A DNA stretch of 64,000 nt from Microvirga makkahensis (GCF_009830105.1 NZ_WURB01000024.1:1-64000); one strand, 5' to 3'; numbered from the stretch's first letter, positions 43,207-53,176 are shown. Translations and numbers: made by a program. Notes: generated from the letters alone by a model not told the origin.

Positions 43207-45180
43207 CTACCAAGTCGCGCGCAACCCCGCGTAGAAGGAGCGGCCTGCAGTGCCGTAACCGTATACTTCCTGATAGCGTGCATCGGTCAGGTTTTCTGCC
43301 CGGGCATAGATGCTGAAGGTCTCGCTGATCTCGTAATCGGCATGGAGGTCGAAGCGCGCATAAGGCGCAAGCTCGTACAACTCACCCGGCGAGGAGAAGC
43401 GGCTTCCGACGAGAACGACGGAGGGCTCGATGGAGAGGCCCGGTACGGGGGTGATTGAAAAGCCGAGACGGCCCTGGTGCTGCGGTCGGCGGGCGAGGCG
43501 CAGATCCGTGTCTTCATCGAAGGCTTCGAGGTAAGTGTAGGTTGCCTTCACGCGAAGCCACGCAGGGATGACAACCATGTCGGCTGAGAGCTCGACGCCG
43601 CTCGTGCGTGCGTGCCTCACATTGATGAAGCAGCCATACATCTGCTCCGGGCGGCAGGTGTCCGCCACCCCATAGGCGATGAGATTGCGGAAGCGATTGG
43701 CGAAGAACGTCGCCGAGAGCAGCACGCGATCATCCGCAAGGCTCTGATCGAAGCCCATGTCGAAGCCGATGGAGCGCTCCGATTCCAGGTTCGCGGTGCC
43801 GGAGAACGGATCGAACTTCTGGTAAAGGGTCGGCGCCTTCGCGCCCGTGCCCAGGCTGGCGCGCAGTTTCGTGCCGGACTTCGGGATCTCGTATGCCGCC
43901 GTCGTGCGCCACGTGCCGAAAGTGTCGCCATCGTCGATATCGTCGATGCGGCCGCCGAGCGAGAGATGAAGGTTCTGGATCGGGCTGAACTGATGAAGGG
44001 CATAGACGGACCGCGTCGTCTGCGAAGCGTCGACATTTTCATATGTCGGGGTTTCGATCGGCAGGACGTTGCTGGTGGTGGAGACCAGTTTCTCTTCCTC
44101 GACCTTGGCGCCCAAGGTCAACAATCCGAACGATCCGAGCTTCAGATCACCCTGGTACTCCGCGGACAGGCGATCACCCCGGTAGCCATATTCGTCCCAG
44201 TACAGGCTCGGCAGGCCGTACGAGCCGATGAGCCGGTAGTCGCGATCCGTGCGGCTGCCGGAAACGAGAAAGCTGTTCTTGAGGATGCCAGCGAAGGCAT
44301 CGACCGTCAGGCGCGCATGGCTTTCGTAGAGATGCTGCCGCGCCGATGAAGGGCCATCCGGCAGAGCATCGAAGCCCGGATCGTTGTCGAGATCGACCTT
44401 GTTGCGGCTCGCATAGCCGCCGATCTCGAATTCCACACCCGGCAAAATGGCAACCGAGACACGGCCCGCCGCACCGAGGCGCCGGGCGCCGTCGGCCTCG
44501 AGAGGGGCGGTGAGCGCATCCTCGATGCGGCCGATGCGGTAGCCGTACCGGGAGAAGCCCCCCGTGTCGAAGCCCGATGTGGAGAAGGCATAGGATACTG
44601 GACCCCCGCTGCCCGAAACGGCGGCGCGTCCGGCCTTGGTGCCGTAGCTTCCGCCTTCCACGCCAATGGTGACGCGCGGCGGGCCGTTGCCCTTGCGCGT
44701 GATGATGTTGATCACGCCGCCGATGGCATCAGAGCCGTAGATGGCGGATTGCGGTCCGCGCAGAACCTCGATCCGTTCGATGTCGATGGCTGAGAGGTTC
44801 GAGAAGTCGAACTCGCCCGCATCGGAGGATGGGTCGTTCACGCGGATGCCGTCGATCAGAACGAGCGTGTGGCCGGCGTCGGCGCCGCGCAGGCGCACCG
44901 TCGTCGTCGATCCCGGCCCACCGGTTTCAACGACGGTGACGCCTGGAACGCGGCGCAGAACGTCCGCCGGACTTTTCAAGGATTCCTTTTCGATGTCCTC
45001 GCTGGTGATCACCGAAATTGCGCTGCCCGCCTGCGAGATCGCGAGCGGCGAGCGCGTGGCCGTGACGACGATGTCGGGAAGCGGCATCGATTCGGTGACG
45101 GTTTGACTGTGGGCTGTGCCCAGCGAGAATGCGCAGAAAGACACGGATGCCGCGAATGCGCGGCGCAAAGGCACGATCAT
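43207..45180 (-). CDS. btuB: TonB-dependent vitamin B12 receptor (BtuB)
   Basis: 657 aa from ATG 45180 (AGGAGG 4 nt upstream). Signal peptide (RAFAASVSFCAFSLGTAHSQ), TonB box-like PDIVVTATRSP, plug domain to about residue 160 (RGPQSAIYGSDAIGGVINII), then a 22-strand barrel ending ...GRSFYAGLRATW. A cobalamin riboswitch directly upstream shows that B12 represses it, which supports B12 or cobinamide uptake. An N-terminal extension in the same frame up to 45576 is an artefact because it covers the riboswitch. Confidence 0.9.
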   Translation of the reverse strand: MIVPLRRAFAASVSFCAFSLGTAHSQTVTESMPLPDIVVTATRSPLAISQAGSAISVITSEDIEKESLKSPADVLRRVPGVTVVETGGPGSTTTVRLRGADAGHTLVLIDGIRVNDPSSDAGEFDFSNLSAIDIERIEVLRGPQSAIYGSDAIGGVINIITRKGNGPPRVTIGVEGGSYGTKAGRAAVSGSGGPVSYAFSTSGFDTGGFSRYGYRIGRIEDALTAPLEADGARRLGAAGRVSVAILPGVEFEIGGYASRNKVDLDNDPGFDALPDGPSSARQHLYESHARLTVDAFAGILKNSFLVSGSRTDRDYRLIGSYGLPSLYWDEYGYRGDRLSAEYQGDLKLGSFGLLTLGAKVEEEKLVSTTSNVLPIETPTYENVDASQTTRSVYALHQFSPIQNLHLSLGGRIDDIDDGDTFGTWRTTAAYEIPKSGTKLRASLGTGAKAPTLYQKFDPFSGTANLESERSIGFDMGFDQSLADDRVLLSATFFANRFRNLIAYGVADTCRPEQMYGCFINVRHARTSGVELSADMVVIPAWLRVKATYTYLEAFDEDTDLRLARRPQHQGRLGFSITPVPGLSIEPSVVLVGSRFSSPGELYELAPYARFDLHADYEISETFSIYARAENLTDARYQEVYGYGTAGRSFYAGLRATW

Positions 45181-45225
45181 GAGACCTCCTGTCCGCCCCG
45201 CCGGCGAACAATACGGGTTGCGTTC

Positions 45226-45426
45226 TCGACGCAGGCCGGTCTCCTGGCTTGCGGGTCGTCGCGAGCAATCCGCCTTCCCAAATCCTCTTGAGCTTGTCCG
45301 GCCCAAAGATTCAGTGGCATGAAGGATTGCCGCTAGCCGCTTACAGTTGCGGGGGCAGCCACGGAATAGGACAGGGTCCGCACCGTGTTCCCGTTTCACC
45401 TCGATGATCCGAGGCACCAACGTCGG
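45226..45426 (-). ncRNA. Cobalamin (AdoCbl) riboswitch
   Basis: On the minus strand in order: GGTGCCTCGG, GGTGAAACGGGAA, CACGGTGCGG, GGCTGCCCCCGCAACTG with TAAGCGG, GCCACTG, and the B12 box GCCAGGAGACCGGCC. Stem P1 pairs CGACG (45421-45425 region) with CGTCG (45227-45231). Regulates btuB; the end of P1 is 46 nt before the btuB ATG. It probably acts on translation, since no terminator is obvious between. Confidence 0.95.
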
Positions 45427-45451
45427 TTCCTCCTTTACGGACTTGTCCGCC

Positions 45452-46306
45452 ATGCCGCAACTGCGCTTCGGTTGGTTTTCCAGATGGATATTGCCAATCT
45501 GCATCGCCCTCGCCCCTGGAGGCGTCGCGGAGGCACAGCGGATCCCGCGCCGTGTGGTGTCCCTCAATCTCTGCACGGACGAGATGCTTCTGGCCTTTGC
45601 CGAGCGCGGGCAGATCGCCTCGTTGAGCTACCTCGTCACGGATCCCTCGATCTCGACCATGGCCGGACAGGCCCAAGGTTATCCCATCAATGACGGGACG
45701 GCGGAGACGATCCTGTTCAGCGAGCCGGATCTCGTGCTGTCCGGGACCTATGGACAACATCATCAGACGGCGCTCCTCGAGGCGCAGGGGCTCAAGGTCC
45801 TGGCATTGGGGCCGTGGAAGAATCTGAAGGAGGGACAGGAGCAGATCCGCACGATCGCGCGCGCGCTCGGCCATCCTGACCGCGGCGAGGCATTGATCGG
45901 GCGGATCGAGGCCGCACTCCGACGCACCAAGGGTATCGTTCGGGACAATCCCAGCATTCTCGTCTACGACCGGGGCGGGTGGGTTTCCCCGGCGGCTTCA
46001 CCCTTGAGCGAACTCTTGATGCATATGGGATTCCGGCTCCATCATGAGGCCGTGGGACTGCCCTACGGGGGCATGGTTCGCCTGGAGTCGATCGTCACCT
46101 CGCCACCCGATTACCTGCTCGTGGACGAGGTTGCGGGAGCTGCGGTCGATAACGGGACGGCGATCTTCTCTCACCCGGCCCTCATGAACGCGGTGCCGCC
46201 CCCGCGGCGCCTCGTGGTGCCGGGCAGGCTCGCGCTCTGTGGCGGACCCTCGACGCCCGCACTCATCGAAGCGCTGGCGGCGGAGATCGAAGCAAAGGTG
46301 CGTTGA
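45452..46306 (+). CDS. ABC transporter substrate-binding protein (BtuF-like)
   Basis: 284 aa. Signal peptide (WILPICIALAPGGVAEAQ) then the class III binding-protein fold, PRRVVSLNLCTDEMLLAF, DLVLSGTYGQ, and a central helix. Captures a corrinoid or siderophore in the periplasm. Divergent from btuB, 26 bp from the riboswitch 5' end. No BtuC/D genes follow; the next gene, cobU, is convergent. B12 role inferred from neighbours. Confidence 0.82.
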   Translation: MPQLRFGWFSRWILPICIALAPGGVAEAQRIPRRVVSLNLCTDEMLLAFAERGQIASLSYLVTDPSISTMAGQAQGYPINDGTAETILFSEPDLVLSGTYGQHHQTALLEAQGLKVLALGPWKNLKEGQEQIRTIARALGHPDRGEALIGRIEAALRRTKGIVRDNPSILVYDRGGWVSPAASPLSELLMHMGFRLHHEAVGLPYGGMVRLESIVTSPPDYLLVDEVAGAAVDNGTAIFSHPALMNAVPPPRRLVVPGRLALCGGPSTPALIEALAAEIEAKVR

Positions 46307-46310
46307 AGGC

Positions 46311-46856
46311 TCAGCCCAGGTGCAGGTCGAGGGGAGGGGCAGGCTTGAGGAGGAGCGGGCATCCGGCGGCGACGAAGACAACCGCGTCGCAGACTTCCGC
46401 AATGCGCTGATTGAGCCGTCCTTGCTCATCCCGGAAGCAACGGCCCAGGGGCGTGGCGGGGACAATGCCTTGGCCAACCTCGTTGGACACCAGCACCACA
46501 GGCCCCTCGATCGTTCCGAGCGCATCCACAAGCGCGTCGATCTCGCGATTTACATCCCGCCCGTCGAGCATGACGTTCGAGAGCCACAAGGTCAGGCAGT
46601 CGACGAGAACGATCCTGCCGGCACGGGCGTTCGAGCGAAGGGCCTCGGCCAGACCGAGCGGCGCGTCTTTCGTATGCCAGGAGGAATCTCGCGCCGCCCG
46701 GTGATGCGCAACGCGCTCGCGCATGTCTTCGTCCAGGATCTGCGCCGTCGCGATAAAGATGCGTGTCGGCGATGCGGCCTCGGCCCATTGCTGGGCCATG
46801 CGGCTCTTGCCTGAGCGGGCTCCGCCCAGAACGAGGACGCGGCGATGAGGGGGCAT
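46311..46856 (-). CDS. cobU: Adenosylcobinamide kinase/guanylyltransferase
   Basis: 181 aa. Walker A LVLGGARSGKSRMAQ (residues 8-22), LVDCLTLWLSN and SNEVGQGIVPATPLGRCFRDEQG. Phosphorylates adenosylcobinamide and transfers GMP, a late step of cobalamin assembly and salvage. Start ATG 46856 gives MPPHRRVLV. Longer same-frame reading upstream would overlap the histidine kinase and is rejected. Lies 32 bp after that kinase, with btuF convergent 4 bp away. Confidence 0.93.
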   Translation of the reverse strand: MPPHRRVLVLGGARSGKSRMAQQWAEAASPTRIFIATAQILDEDMRERVAHHRAARDSSWHTKDAPLGLAEALRSNARAGRIVLVDCLTLWLSNVMLDGRDVNREIDALVDALGTIEGPVVLVSNEVGQGIVPATPLGRCFRDEQGRLNQRIAEVCDAVVFVAAGCPLLLKPAPPLDLHLG

Positions 46857-46888
46857 GTGCGAATCCGGAGGAATGGAGCCCGCGGCCG

Positions 46889-48337
46889 TCAGCCAGTCAG
46901 GCGATTGAGAGGCAGGGTAATATGGACACGCAGGCCTTCGCGCAACCATTCCTGCTCCAATGTGCCGCCGAGCTGGCCGGCGATGCTTCTCTGGGAGAGC
47001 TGGGTGCCGAAGCCTTCGAAATCCGGTGGGCTCTCCACGACGGGACCGCCGCTTTCCGTCCACAGGAGACCGACCGCGTCGCCGTGAGTCGTCCATTCGA
47101 TGGTCAGGTGACCTTCCGGGCTGGACAGGCATCCATACTTCGCGGCGTTGGTGGCCAGCTCGTGAAGCACGAGGGCAAGGCTCGTCGTGGTGTTGGAGCC
47201 CACGCGCACGCTGGGACCTTCGATGGCGACCCTGGTTGTGCCGTTCTGCCGGTAGGGTTCGAGAACGGCCTCGCACAATTGAGCAAGTTCGACGTCCGAG
47301 CCAGAGCCATGCCTCATCACGGCGGCGGGCTGCACGAGTTCGTGAGCCCGCGAGAGCGCGCTCAGACGGCCGCGCAGCGCGGTGGCCATTTCCTTGGGAT
47401 CTTTGGCAGTGCGCGCGGTCATCGAGACCATGCCGTTCGCGATGGCGAAAAGGTTCTTCACGCGGTGATTCAACTCGCGTGTCAGGAGCTGCTGGGCCTC
47501 CTCGAAAGCATGCCGCTCGGTGATGTCGCTGACCACGCCGGAGAGGATCACGGCATGGGGCTGGTCGTCGTCGACGGCGAAGAAGGCCTGCCCGATGGAG
47601 CGGAACCAGCGAAGTGTCCCGTCGGGCAGGATCGCCCGGTATTCGCTTTCATAATGGCCGTCGAATTGCGGGTCGCAGGCTTCGGCGATGCGGGCCCTCA
47701 CGGCCTCCTGGTCATCGGGATGAACCATGGCGATGACCTGATCGAAGGGCATGCTGAGCGGTCCGTCGTGCGGCATTCGATAAAGCGCGCAGGCTCCCTC
47801 GTCCCAGAGGATCAGCTTCTTCTGCAGATCGATCTGCCACGTACCGAGACTGGCGGCCTCAAGGGCGAGGCGATAGCGCGTTTCAAGGTTGCGGACGGCT
47901 TCCTCGGCCTTCTTCTGAGCATCGATATTGGTGCTGGTCCCGAACCAGCGCATCGTATGTCCGGTGAGATCCTGAATGGGCACGGCCCGGCTGAGCACCC
48001 ATTCGAAGCGGCCAGCGGCATTCCGGATCCGATACTCCACTTCATAGGGCTCGCGGGTCTCGACGGCCCGGCGCCATTGCGCCTGGACCTCGGGCAAATC
48101 CTTGGGGTGAACCGCGCTCTGCCAGCCGTTCCCCTCGGATTGCTCGGCGGTCAGACCGGTGAACTCATGCCATCGGCGGTTGAAGTAATCGTGAGCTCCG
48201 TCGGCACGGGCGGACCAGACGAGCTGGGGCAGGGACTCCGCCAGAACGGCAAAATGGTTTTCCGTTGCGCTGAAATCCACTCGGATCTCCCCGGTGCCGC
48301 GACTTGCCGCCTGTTCTCTTGCCAAAGGGAGCTTCAT
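46889..48337 (-). CDS. HWE-family sensor histidine kinase with PAS domains
   Basis: 482 aa from ATG 48337 (AAAAGG 10 nt upstream); a TTG at 48364 would add nine residues. Two PAS/PAC modules (WSARADGAHDYFNRRWHEFTGL, then SLGTWQIDLQKKLILW) each followed by PAC-like segments, then the HWE/HisKA_2 core LLTRELNHRVKNLFAIANGMV with the phospho-His, and ATP-binding HELATNAAKYGCLS. Soluble, so senses something inside the cell (light, redox or a ligand via PAS). No partner response regulator adjacent. Confidence 0.9.
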   Translation of the reverse strand: MKLPLAREQAASRGTGEIRVDFSATENHFAVLAESLPQLVWSARADGAHDYFNRRWHEFTGLTAEQSEGNGWQSAVHPKDLPEVQAQWRRAVETREPYEVEYRIRNAAGRFEWVLSRAVPIQDLTGHTMRWFGTSTNIDAQKKAEEAVRNLETRYRLALEAASLGTWQIDLQKKLILWDEGACALYRMPHDGPLSMPFDQVIAMVHPDDQEAVRARIAEACDPQFDGHYESEYRAILPDGTLRWFRSIGQAFFAVDDDQPHAVILSGVVSDITERHAFEEAQQLLTRELNHRVKNLFAIANGMVSMTARTAKDPKEMATALRGRLSALSRAHELVQPAAVMRHGSGSDVELAQLCEAVLEPYRQNGTTRVAIEGPSVRVGSNTTTSLALVLHELATNAAKYGCLSSPEGHLTIEWTTHGDAVGLLWTESGGPVVESPPDFEGFGTQLSQRSIAGQLGGTLEQEWLREGLRVHITLPLNRLTG

Positions 48338-48533
48338 TCTTGAGGGCCTTTTCGATGCTGACAACCTAAATCGTGCTCAATTTGTGATTTTGAAGGTCAA
48401 AGAGTAGCCCCGGAAAGGGGAAAGGACTAAGAAACCGCCTCACGTCTGGCGCTTCGGCGCCGGAGCGCATAGATGCAGGACAGCTCTTGGACCCTGAAGC
48501 GGCGTTTCACGCCGAGGCTTGTTGAACCTTTTC

Positions 48534-49571
48534 ATGAACGATATGAGCCCCCATCCGGTCTCTCCGCCGGACATTGCATCTGCCGACGCCTTGCACCCCA
48601 GGGAGCGCCGCTCTCGACGCTTCGCCTGGATCGGTATGGCGGCCAGCGTAATTCTGTTCGGGGCATCCCTCGTCGTTCTCTGGCAGATCATTTCCGAAAT
48701 CGACGTGAACGAACTCAAGGCCGCCTTCACGGCGGCGAGCCTGCGGCAGATCGGCCTCGCGGTGCTGTTCACGACCATCAGCTACAGCCTGCTGACCTGT
48801 TATGACGCCATCGCCCTCAGGCAGCTCAAGCTGAGGATCCCCTATCGAACCACGGCCATGGCGTCCTTCACCTCCTATGCGGTGAGCTTTACCCTGGGTT
48901 TTCCCCTGCTCACCGCGGGCACAGTTCGTTATTGGATCTATTCACCCAAGGGCATCAGCCCCGGGCGGGTGGCAAGCCTCACGGTGATCGCCGGCGTCAC
49001 CTTCTGGCTCGGCATGGCCTTGGTCCTGGCCTGGAGCCTCATTCGGCAGGCGGCTGAGCTCGCGAGCCTCGTTTACACCCATATCTGGGTCAACCAGCTG
49101 ATCGGCCTTGCTGCGGCCGTCTTCGTTGCAGGCTACCTGGTCTGGGTGTCGTTCAAACGCCGGATCGTGCGGATCCAGGGGTGGAAGCTGGAGCTCCCGG
49201 GCTTGCGCCTGTCCCTGGCGCAGATCCTGATCGGCGCCTGCGATGTCTGCGCCGGGGCGGGGGTTCTCTTCATTCTCCTGCCTGGCGGGCACGGCCTGAG
49301 CTTCGAGACGTTCCTGGCTGTCTACATCTTCGCCGTCATGCTGGGGGTGGCGAGCCATGCGCCTGGGGGACTGGGCGTGTTCGAGGCGACGATTCTCGTC
49401 GCCCTCTCGAGCTATCCGCGCGAGCCGGTCCTCGGGGCGCTCCTGCTGTACCGGCTGTGCTATTACCTCATTCCTTTCGTTCTGGCCCTGGCTCTTCTGG
49501 GGGCTTACGAGATCCGAAATCGCCTGCGCTCCTCGCGAGGGGCTTTCAAGCCGGCCGAGGAGGAAAGCTAA
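48534..49571 (+). CDS. YbhN/UPF0104 family membrane protein
   Basis: 345 aa with about eight membrane segments. Resembles the flippase domain of MprF (lysyl-PG synthase) and YbhN. Motifs: FTSYAVSFTLGFPLLTAGTVRYW and GVASHAPGGLGVFEATILVAL. Probably involved in lipid handling in the inner membrane; no synthetase domain. ATG 48534 used, TTG 48519 rejected. Upstream interval 48338-48533 has no gene. Confidence 0.8.
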   Translation: MNDMSPHPVSPPDIASADALHPRERRSRRFAWIGMAASVILFGASLVVLWQIISEIDVNELKAAFTAASLRQIGLAVLFTTISYSLLTCYDAIALRQLKLRIPYRTTAMASFTSYAVSFTLGFPLLTAGTVRYWIYSPKGISPGRVASLTVIAGVTFWLGMALVLAWSLIRQAAELASLVYTHIWVNQLIGLAAAVFVAGYLVWVSFKRRIVRIQGWKLELPGLRLSLAQILIGACDVCAGAGVLFILLPGGHGLSFETFLAVYIFAVMLGVASHAPGGLGVFEATILVALSSYPREPVLGALLLYRLCYYLIPFVLALALLGAYEIRNRLRSSRGAFKPAEEES

Positions 49572-49642
49572 GCAGGAAGATGACTCTTTGGAGAGCGCGT
49601 CCTAAAACCTGACGCGACATTCATCCGGGGCTCCACGCCAAC

Positions 49643-50950
49643 ATGAACGATCCCAGCGAGATTAGGCAGGAAGGCGGCTTCTCAAACGCCGTTTCTCTGC
49701 GCGTTGCGGCTTTTCGCGGAGCGGCTCTGGCAAGCCTGCTTCTGAGTGCCGTCGCCCTTTGGCGTGGTTACGGCGACGGTTGGTTCGTCGCCGGAGCTCT
49801 TGTCGCCATCGCGTTGAGCGCCGGGATCGGCGGCCTGCGGCGCAGGCGATCGGGGCACACCCTGCAGGCGCGCCCCAAGGCATCCGCGAGGAGCGCCATC
49901 GCCGAGGCCGTGCTCGCGCATATTCCAGATCCGGTGATCCTGGTCGACCGGCGCGCGGTCGTGATCGAGGCTAACAAGGCGGCCCATCTTCTGCTGCCGG
50001 GCTTGAAGATCGGTCATCCCCTTTCGTTCTTTCTCCGCAGTCCCGATGTGCTCGACGGGATTCAGGAGGTGATCGAAGCAGGCGGGCCGTTGCGGGTCGA
50101 GTATTCCGAGCGTGTGCCCACGGAACGGACTTTCGAGGTCCATATCGGCCACCTGCAGGCCGAAGCCCCGAATGCGGCAGTGCAGCCCGGTGTGGTGCTG
50201 TTCTTTCGCGATCTCACGTCGGCGCGGCGACTGGAGGCGATGCGGGCGGATTTCGTGGCGAATGCGAGCCACGAGCTTCGCACTCCTCTCGCGTCTCTCC
50301 TGGGCTTCATCGAGACCCTGCAGGGGCCGGCCAAGGGCGATCCCAAGGCGCGGGAGCGATTCCTCGAGATCATGCGCGTCCAGGCCCAGCGCATGAGGCG
50401 CCTGATCGACGATCTTCTGTCCCTCTCGCGCATCGAGATGCGCGAGCATGTGTCGCCGACGCAGATCGTCGATCTCGGATCCCTCGTCACCCCCATGGTC
50501 GAAGCGTCCTCTCCGGCTGCAAAGGACAAGGGAGTGGCGATCCGGGTCGCGCTTCCGTCGCAGCCCGTTCACGTGCTCGGCGACAGGGACGAACTCCTGC
50601 GCGTGATCGAGAACCTGATCGAGAACGCCGTGAAGTACGGCGAGAGCGGCGGCGCCGTCGACATTTCCATCGAGAGCGCGGGGGCCGGTCATGGCCTCCA
50701 GGGCCGCTGCGCGGTCCTGTCCGTTCAGGATTACGGTCCCGGCATTGGGCCGGAGCACCTTCCGCGTCTGACGGAGCGCTTCTACCGGGTCGACGGGGCC
50801 CAGAGCCGGGACAAGGGCGGCACGGGATTAGGATTGGCCATCGTCAAGCATATCGTCAATCGCCACCGCGGCCGCCTCGACATCTCCAGCGAACCAGGGA
50901 AGGGCGCGCGTTTCACCGTTACGCTCCCGGAGGCCCCGCCAGGCGGATAA
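49643..50950 (+). CDS. phoR: Phosphate sensor histidine kinase PhoR
   Basis: 435 aa. Two N-terminal membrane segments (about 20-60), a PAS-like domain (VLAHIPDPVILVDRRAVVIEAN), HisKA with FVANASHELRTPLASLLGFI (phospho-His) and HATPase with NLIENAVKYGES, DYGPGIG and GGTGLGLAIVKHI. Phosphorylates PhoB when phosphate is scarce. Gene order phoR-pstSCAB-phoU-phoB confirms it. Confidence 0.94.
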   Translation: MNDPSEIRQEGGFSNAVSLRVAAFRGAALASLLLSAVALWRGYGDGWFVAGALVAIALSAGIGGLRRRRSGHTLQARPKASARSAIAEAVLAHIPDPVILVDRRAVVIEANKAAHLLLPGLKIGHPLSFFLRSPDVLDGIQEVIEAGGPLRVEYSERVPTERTFEVHIGHLQAEAPNAAVQPGVVLFFRDLTSARRLEAMRADFVANASHELRTPLASLLGFIETLQGPAKGDPKARERFLEIMRVQAQRMRRLIDDLLSLSRIEMREHVSPTQIVDLGSLVTPMVEASSPAAKDKGVAIRVALPSQPVHVLGDRDELLRVIENLIENAVKYGESGGAVDISIESAGAGHGLQGRCAVLSVQDYGPGIGPEHLPRLTERFYRVDGAQSRDKGGTGLGLAIVKHIVNRHRGRLDISSEPGKGARFTVTLPEAPPGG

Positions 50951-50989
50951 GGTCGGCTTCCAAGCCTTTGCCGCTGGATCCTTTTGGGG

Positions 50990-51022
50990 TGTCATTTAAT
51001 TGTCATCCAACTGTCGTAGAGC
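50990..51022 (+). promoter_or_regulatory. Pho box (three 11-bp repeats)
   Basis: TGTCATTTAAT, TGTCATCCAAC and TGTCGTAGAGC stand head to tail, matching PhoB binding half-sites of 11 bp. It lies 89 bp before the pstS start and should activate pstSCAB-phoU-phoB under phosphate limitation. Confidence 0.88.
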
Positions 51023-51111
51023 CGACACGCGCCGGGCCTAGCTGTCCATCTGCGCGGCCCGGACGAGGCTTTGAGCTGCTTGCCGCGCTTGTATGAACAG
51101 GGAGATTTACC

Positions 51112-52155
51112 GTGAAGATCATGTCCTTCGCCATTGCGGCCGGCCTTGCCGTCGCGAGCCTTACGACCACGGCGTCCGCTGCCGACATCACGGGCGCAGG
51201 CGCGACTTTCCCCTTCCCGGTCTATTCGAAGTGGGCCGAGGCCTACAAGAAGGAGACCGGCAACGGCATGAACTATCAGTCGATCGGCTCCGGAGGCGGG
51301 ATCAAGCAGATCCAGGCCAAGACCGTCGATTTCGGCGCGACTGACGCGCCGCTGAAGGGTGCGGATCTCGAAAAGAACGGTCTCGTTCAATTCCCGACCG
51401 TGATGGGTGCCGTCGTTCCTGTCGTGAACATCCAGGGCATTCAGCCTGGCCAGATCAAGCTGACGGGCCAGGTTCTGGCCGACATCTTCCAGGGCAAGAT
51501 CGCCAAGTGGAACGATCCCAAGATCGCCGAGCTGAATGCCGGGGTCACCCTTCCCAATGCCAATATCACGCCGGTCTATCGCTCCGACTCCTCGGGCACG
51601 ACCAGCGTGTTCACCACCTACCTGTCTCAGGTTTCAAAGGAGTGGGACAGCGAGCTCGGCGCCAACACCACGATCAGCTGGCCGGTGGGTCAGGGCGGCA
51701 AGGGCAACGAGGGCGTCGCTGCCACCGTGAAGCAGGTTCCGAATTCCATCGGCTATGTGGAATATGCCTACGCCAAGCAGAACAATATTCCCTACACTCT
51801 GCTCCAGAACCAGGCCGGCAAGTATCCGCAGCCTGAGATCAAGTCGTTCCAGGCGGCTGCCGCCAGCGCCAACTGGTCGTCGGCTCCCGGTTACGGCATC
51901 TCGCTGACCAACCAGCCCGGCGACGACGCCTGGCCGATCACGAACCCCACCTTCATCCTGGTCCACAAGACCGCGGAGAAGCCGGAGCAGACCGCCGAGG
52001 TGCTGAAGTTCTTCGATTGGGCCTACAAGAACGGTGACAAGCTCGCCGCAGACCTTGATTACGTGCCGCTTCCCGACAATGTCGTCGAGCAGATCCGCAC
52101 GACTTGGGCGAACGAGATCAAGAGCGCCTCGGGCCAGCCGGTCTACAAGAAGTAA
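51112..52155 (+). CDS. pstS: Phosphate-binding protein PstS
   Basis: 347 aa from GTG 51112 (GGGAG 8 nt upstream). Signal peptide up to TTTASA|ADITGAG. The motif GAGATFPFPVYSKW starts the mature protein; RSDSSGTTSVFTTYL is the phosphate-binding loop. Periplasmic high-affinity phosphate receptor. First gene of the pst operon. Confidence 0.96.
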   Translation: MKIMSFAIAAGLAVASLTTTASAADITGAGATFPFPVYSKWAEAYKKETGNGMNYQSIGSGGGIKQIQAKTVDFGATDAPLKGADLEKNGLVQFPTVMGAVVPVVNIQGIQPGQIKLTGQVLADIFQGKIAKWNDPKIAELNAGVTLPNANITPVYRSDSSGTTSVFTTYLSQVSKEWDSELGANTTISWPVGQGGKGNEGVAATVKQVPNSIGYVEYAYAKQNNIPYTLLQNQAGKYPQPEIKSFQAAAASANWSSAPGYGISLTNQPGDDAWPITNPTFILVHKTAEKPEQTAEVLKFFDWAYKNGDKLAADLDYVPLPDNVVEQIRTTWANEIKSASGQPVYKK

Positions 52156-52196
52156 GACTGACGGCTCTATGGAGCCTGACGAGAGGAGCGAGGCGG

Positions 52197-53168
52197 ATGG
52201 CTGTCGTGTCTGATAAGGTCAATCTATCGAGCATGCCCGCTGTCCGCCGCCGCACCTCTCCCGCTTTCGATCAGGGCTTCCGCTGGGCCAGCTACGGTTC
52301 CGCCCTGATCGTTCTCTCCGTCCTTGCCGGCATCATCGGCACGATGATGTATGGGGGATGGCCCGCCTTCCGGGAGTTCGGGTTCGGTTTCATCACCTCG
52401 AGCGCGTGGAACGTCGGCAAGGATCAATACGGGGCATGGGTTGCCATCGCCGGCACTCTTACATCGGCTCTCATCGCTCTCGTGATCGGCGTTCCCATCT
52501 CCCTCGGCATCGCGATCTTCCTGACGCAGTTGTGCCCGCCTTGGCTGCGCCGCCCGGTCTCGACGGTCATCGAGCTCCTGGCCGCAGTGCCCAGCATCAT
52601 CTACGGCATGTGGGGCCTTTTCGTCTTCGCTCCGCTTTTCGCCAAATACGTGCAGATGCCGCTGACCTCCATTGTCGAGGGCATGCCGATCCTGGGTACC
52701 GTCCTCTATGCCCGCGTGCCGTCTGGTGTCGGCATGATGACGGCGGGGATCATCCTCGCGATCATGATCATTCCCTTCATTGCTTCGATCACGCGCGACA
52801 TCCTCGATCAGATACCGACGGTGCTGCGCGAGAGCGCCTACGGCATCGGCTGCACGACATGGGAGGTGGTGCGCCACGTTCTGCTCCCGCAGGCGGGCGT
52901 CAGCATCATTGGGGCCGTCATGCTCGGTCTCGGCCGTGCGCTGGGCGAAACCATGGCGGTGACCTTCGTGATCGGAAACGCCAACCGCCTGTCGCTCTCG
53001 CTCTTCGACCCGAGCTCGACCATCGCATCCCGCATCGCCAACGAGTTCAACGAGGCGTCCGGTATGCAGATGAATGCTCTGCTTGCTCTGGGCTGCATTC
53101 TGTTCGTCGTCACGTTCATCGTTCTGGCTCTTGCGCGTCTCCTGATCGCGCGCGTCAAGACGCATTGA
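52197..53168 (+). CDS. pstC: Phosphate ABC transporter permease PstC
   Basis: 323 aa. Six membrane segments; the permease loop near [29 protein letters not shown] 52197 has GAGGAG upstream; a longer frame overlapping pstS was rejected. Forms the channel with PstA. Confidence 0.95.
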   Translation: MAVVSDKVNLSSMPAVRRRTSPAFDQGFRWASYGSALIVLSVLAGIIGTMMYGGWPAFREFGFGFITSSAWNVGKDQYGAWVAIAGTLTSALIALVIGVPISLGIAIFLTQLCPPWLRRPVSTVIELLAAVPSIIYGMWGLFVFAPLFAKYVQMPLTSIVEGMPILGTVLYARVPSGVGMMTAGIILAIMIIPFIASITRDILDQIPTVLRESAYGIGCTTWEVVRHVLLPQAGVSIIGAVMLGLGRALGETMAVTFVIGNANRLSLSLFDPSSTIASRIANEFNEASGMQMNALLALGCILFVVTFIVLALARLLIARVKTH

Positions 53169-53176
53169 AGAGGCCT

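Noticed and set aside
45181..45576. N-terminal extension of the TonB receptor frame
   Set aside because: This stretch is the cobalamin riboswitch; the signal peptide and ribosome site fix the start at 45180.
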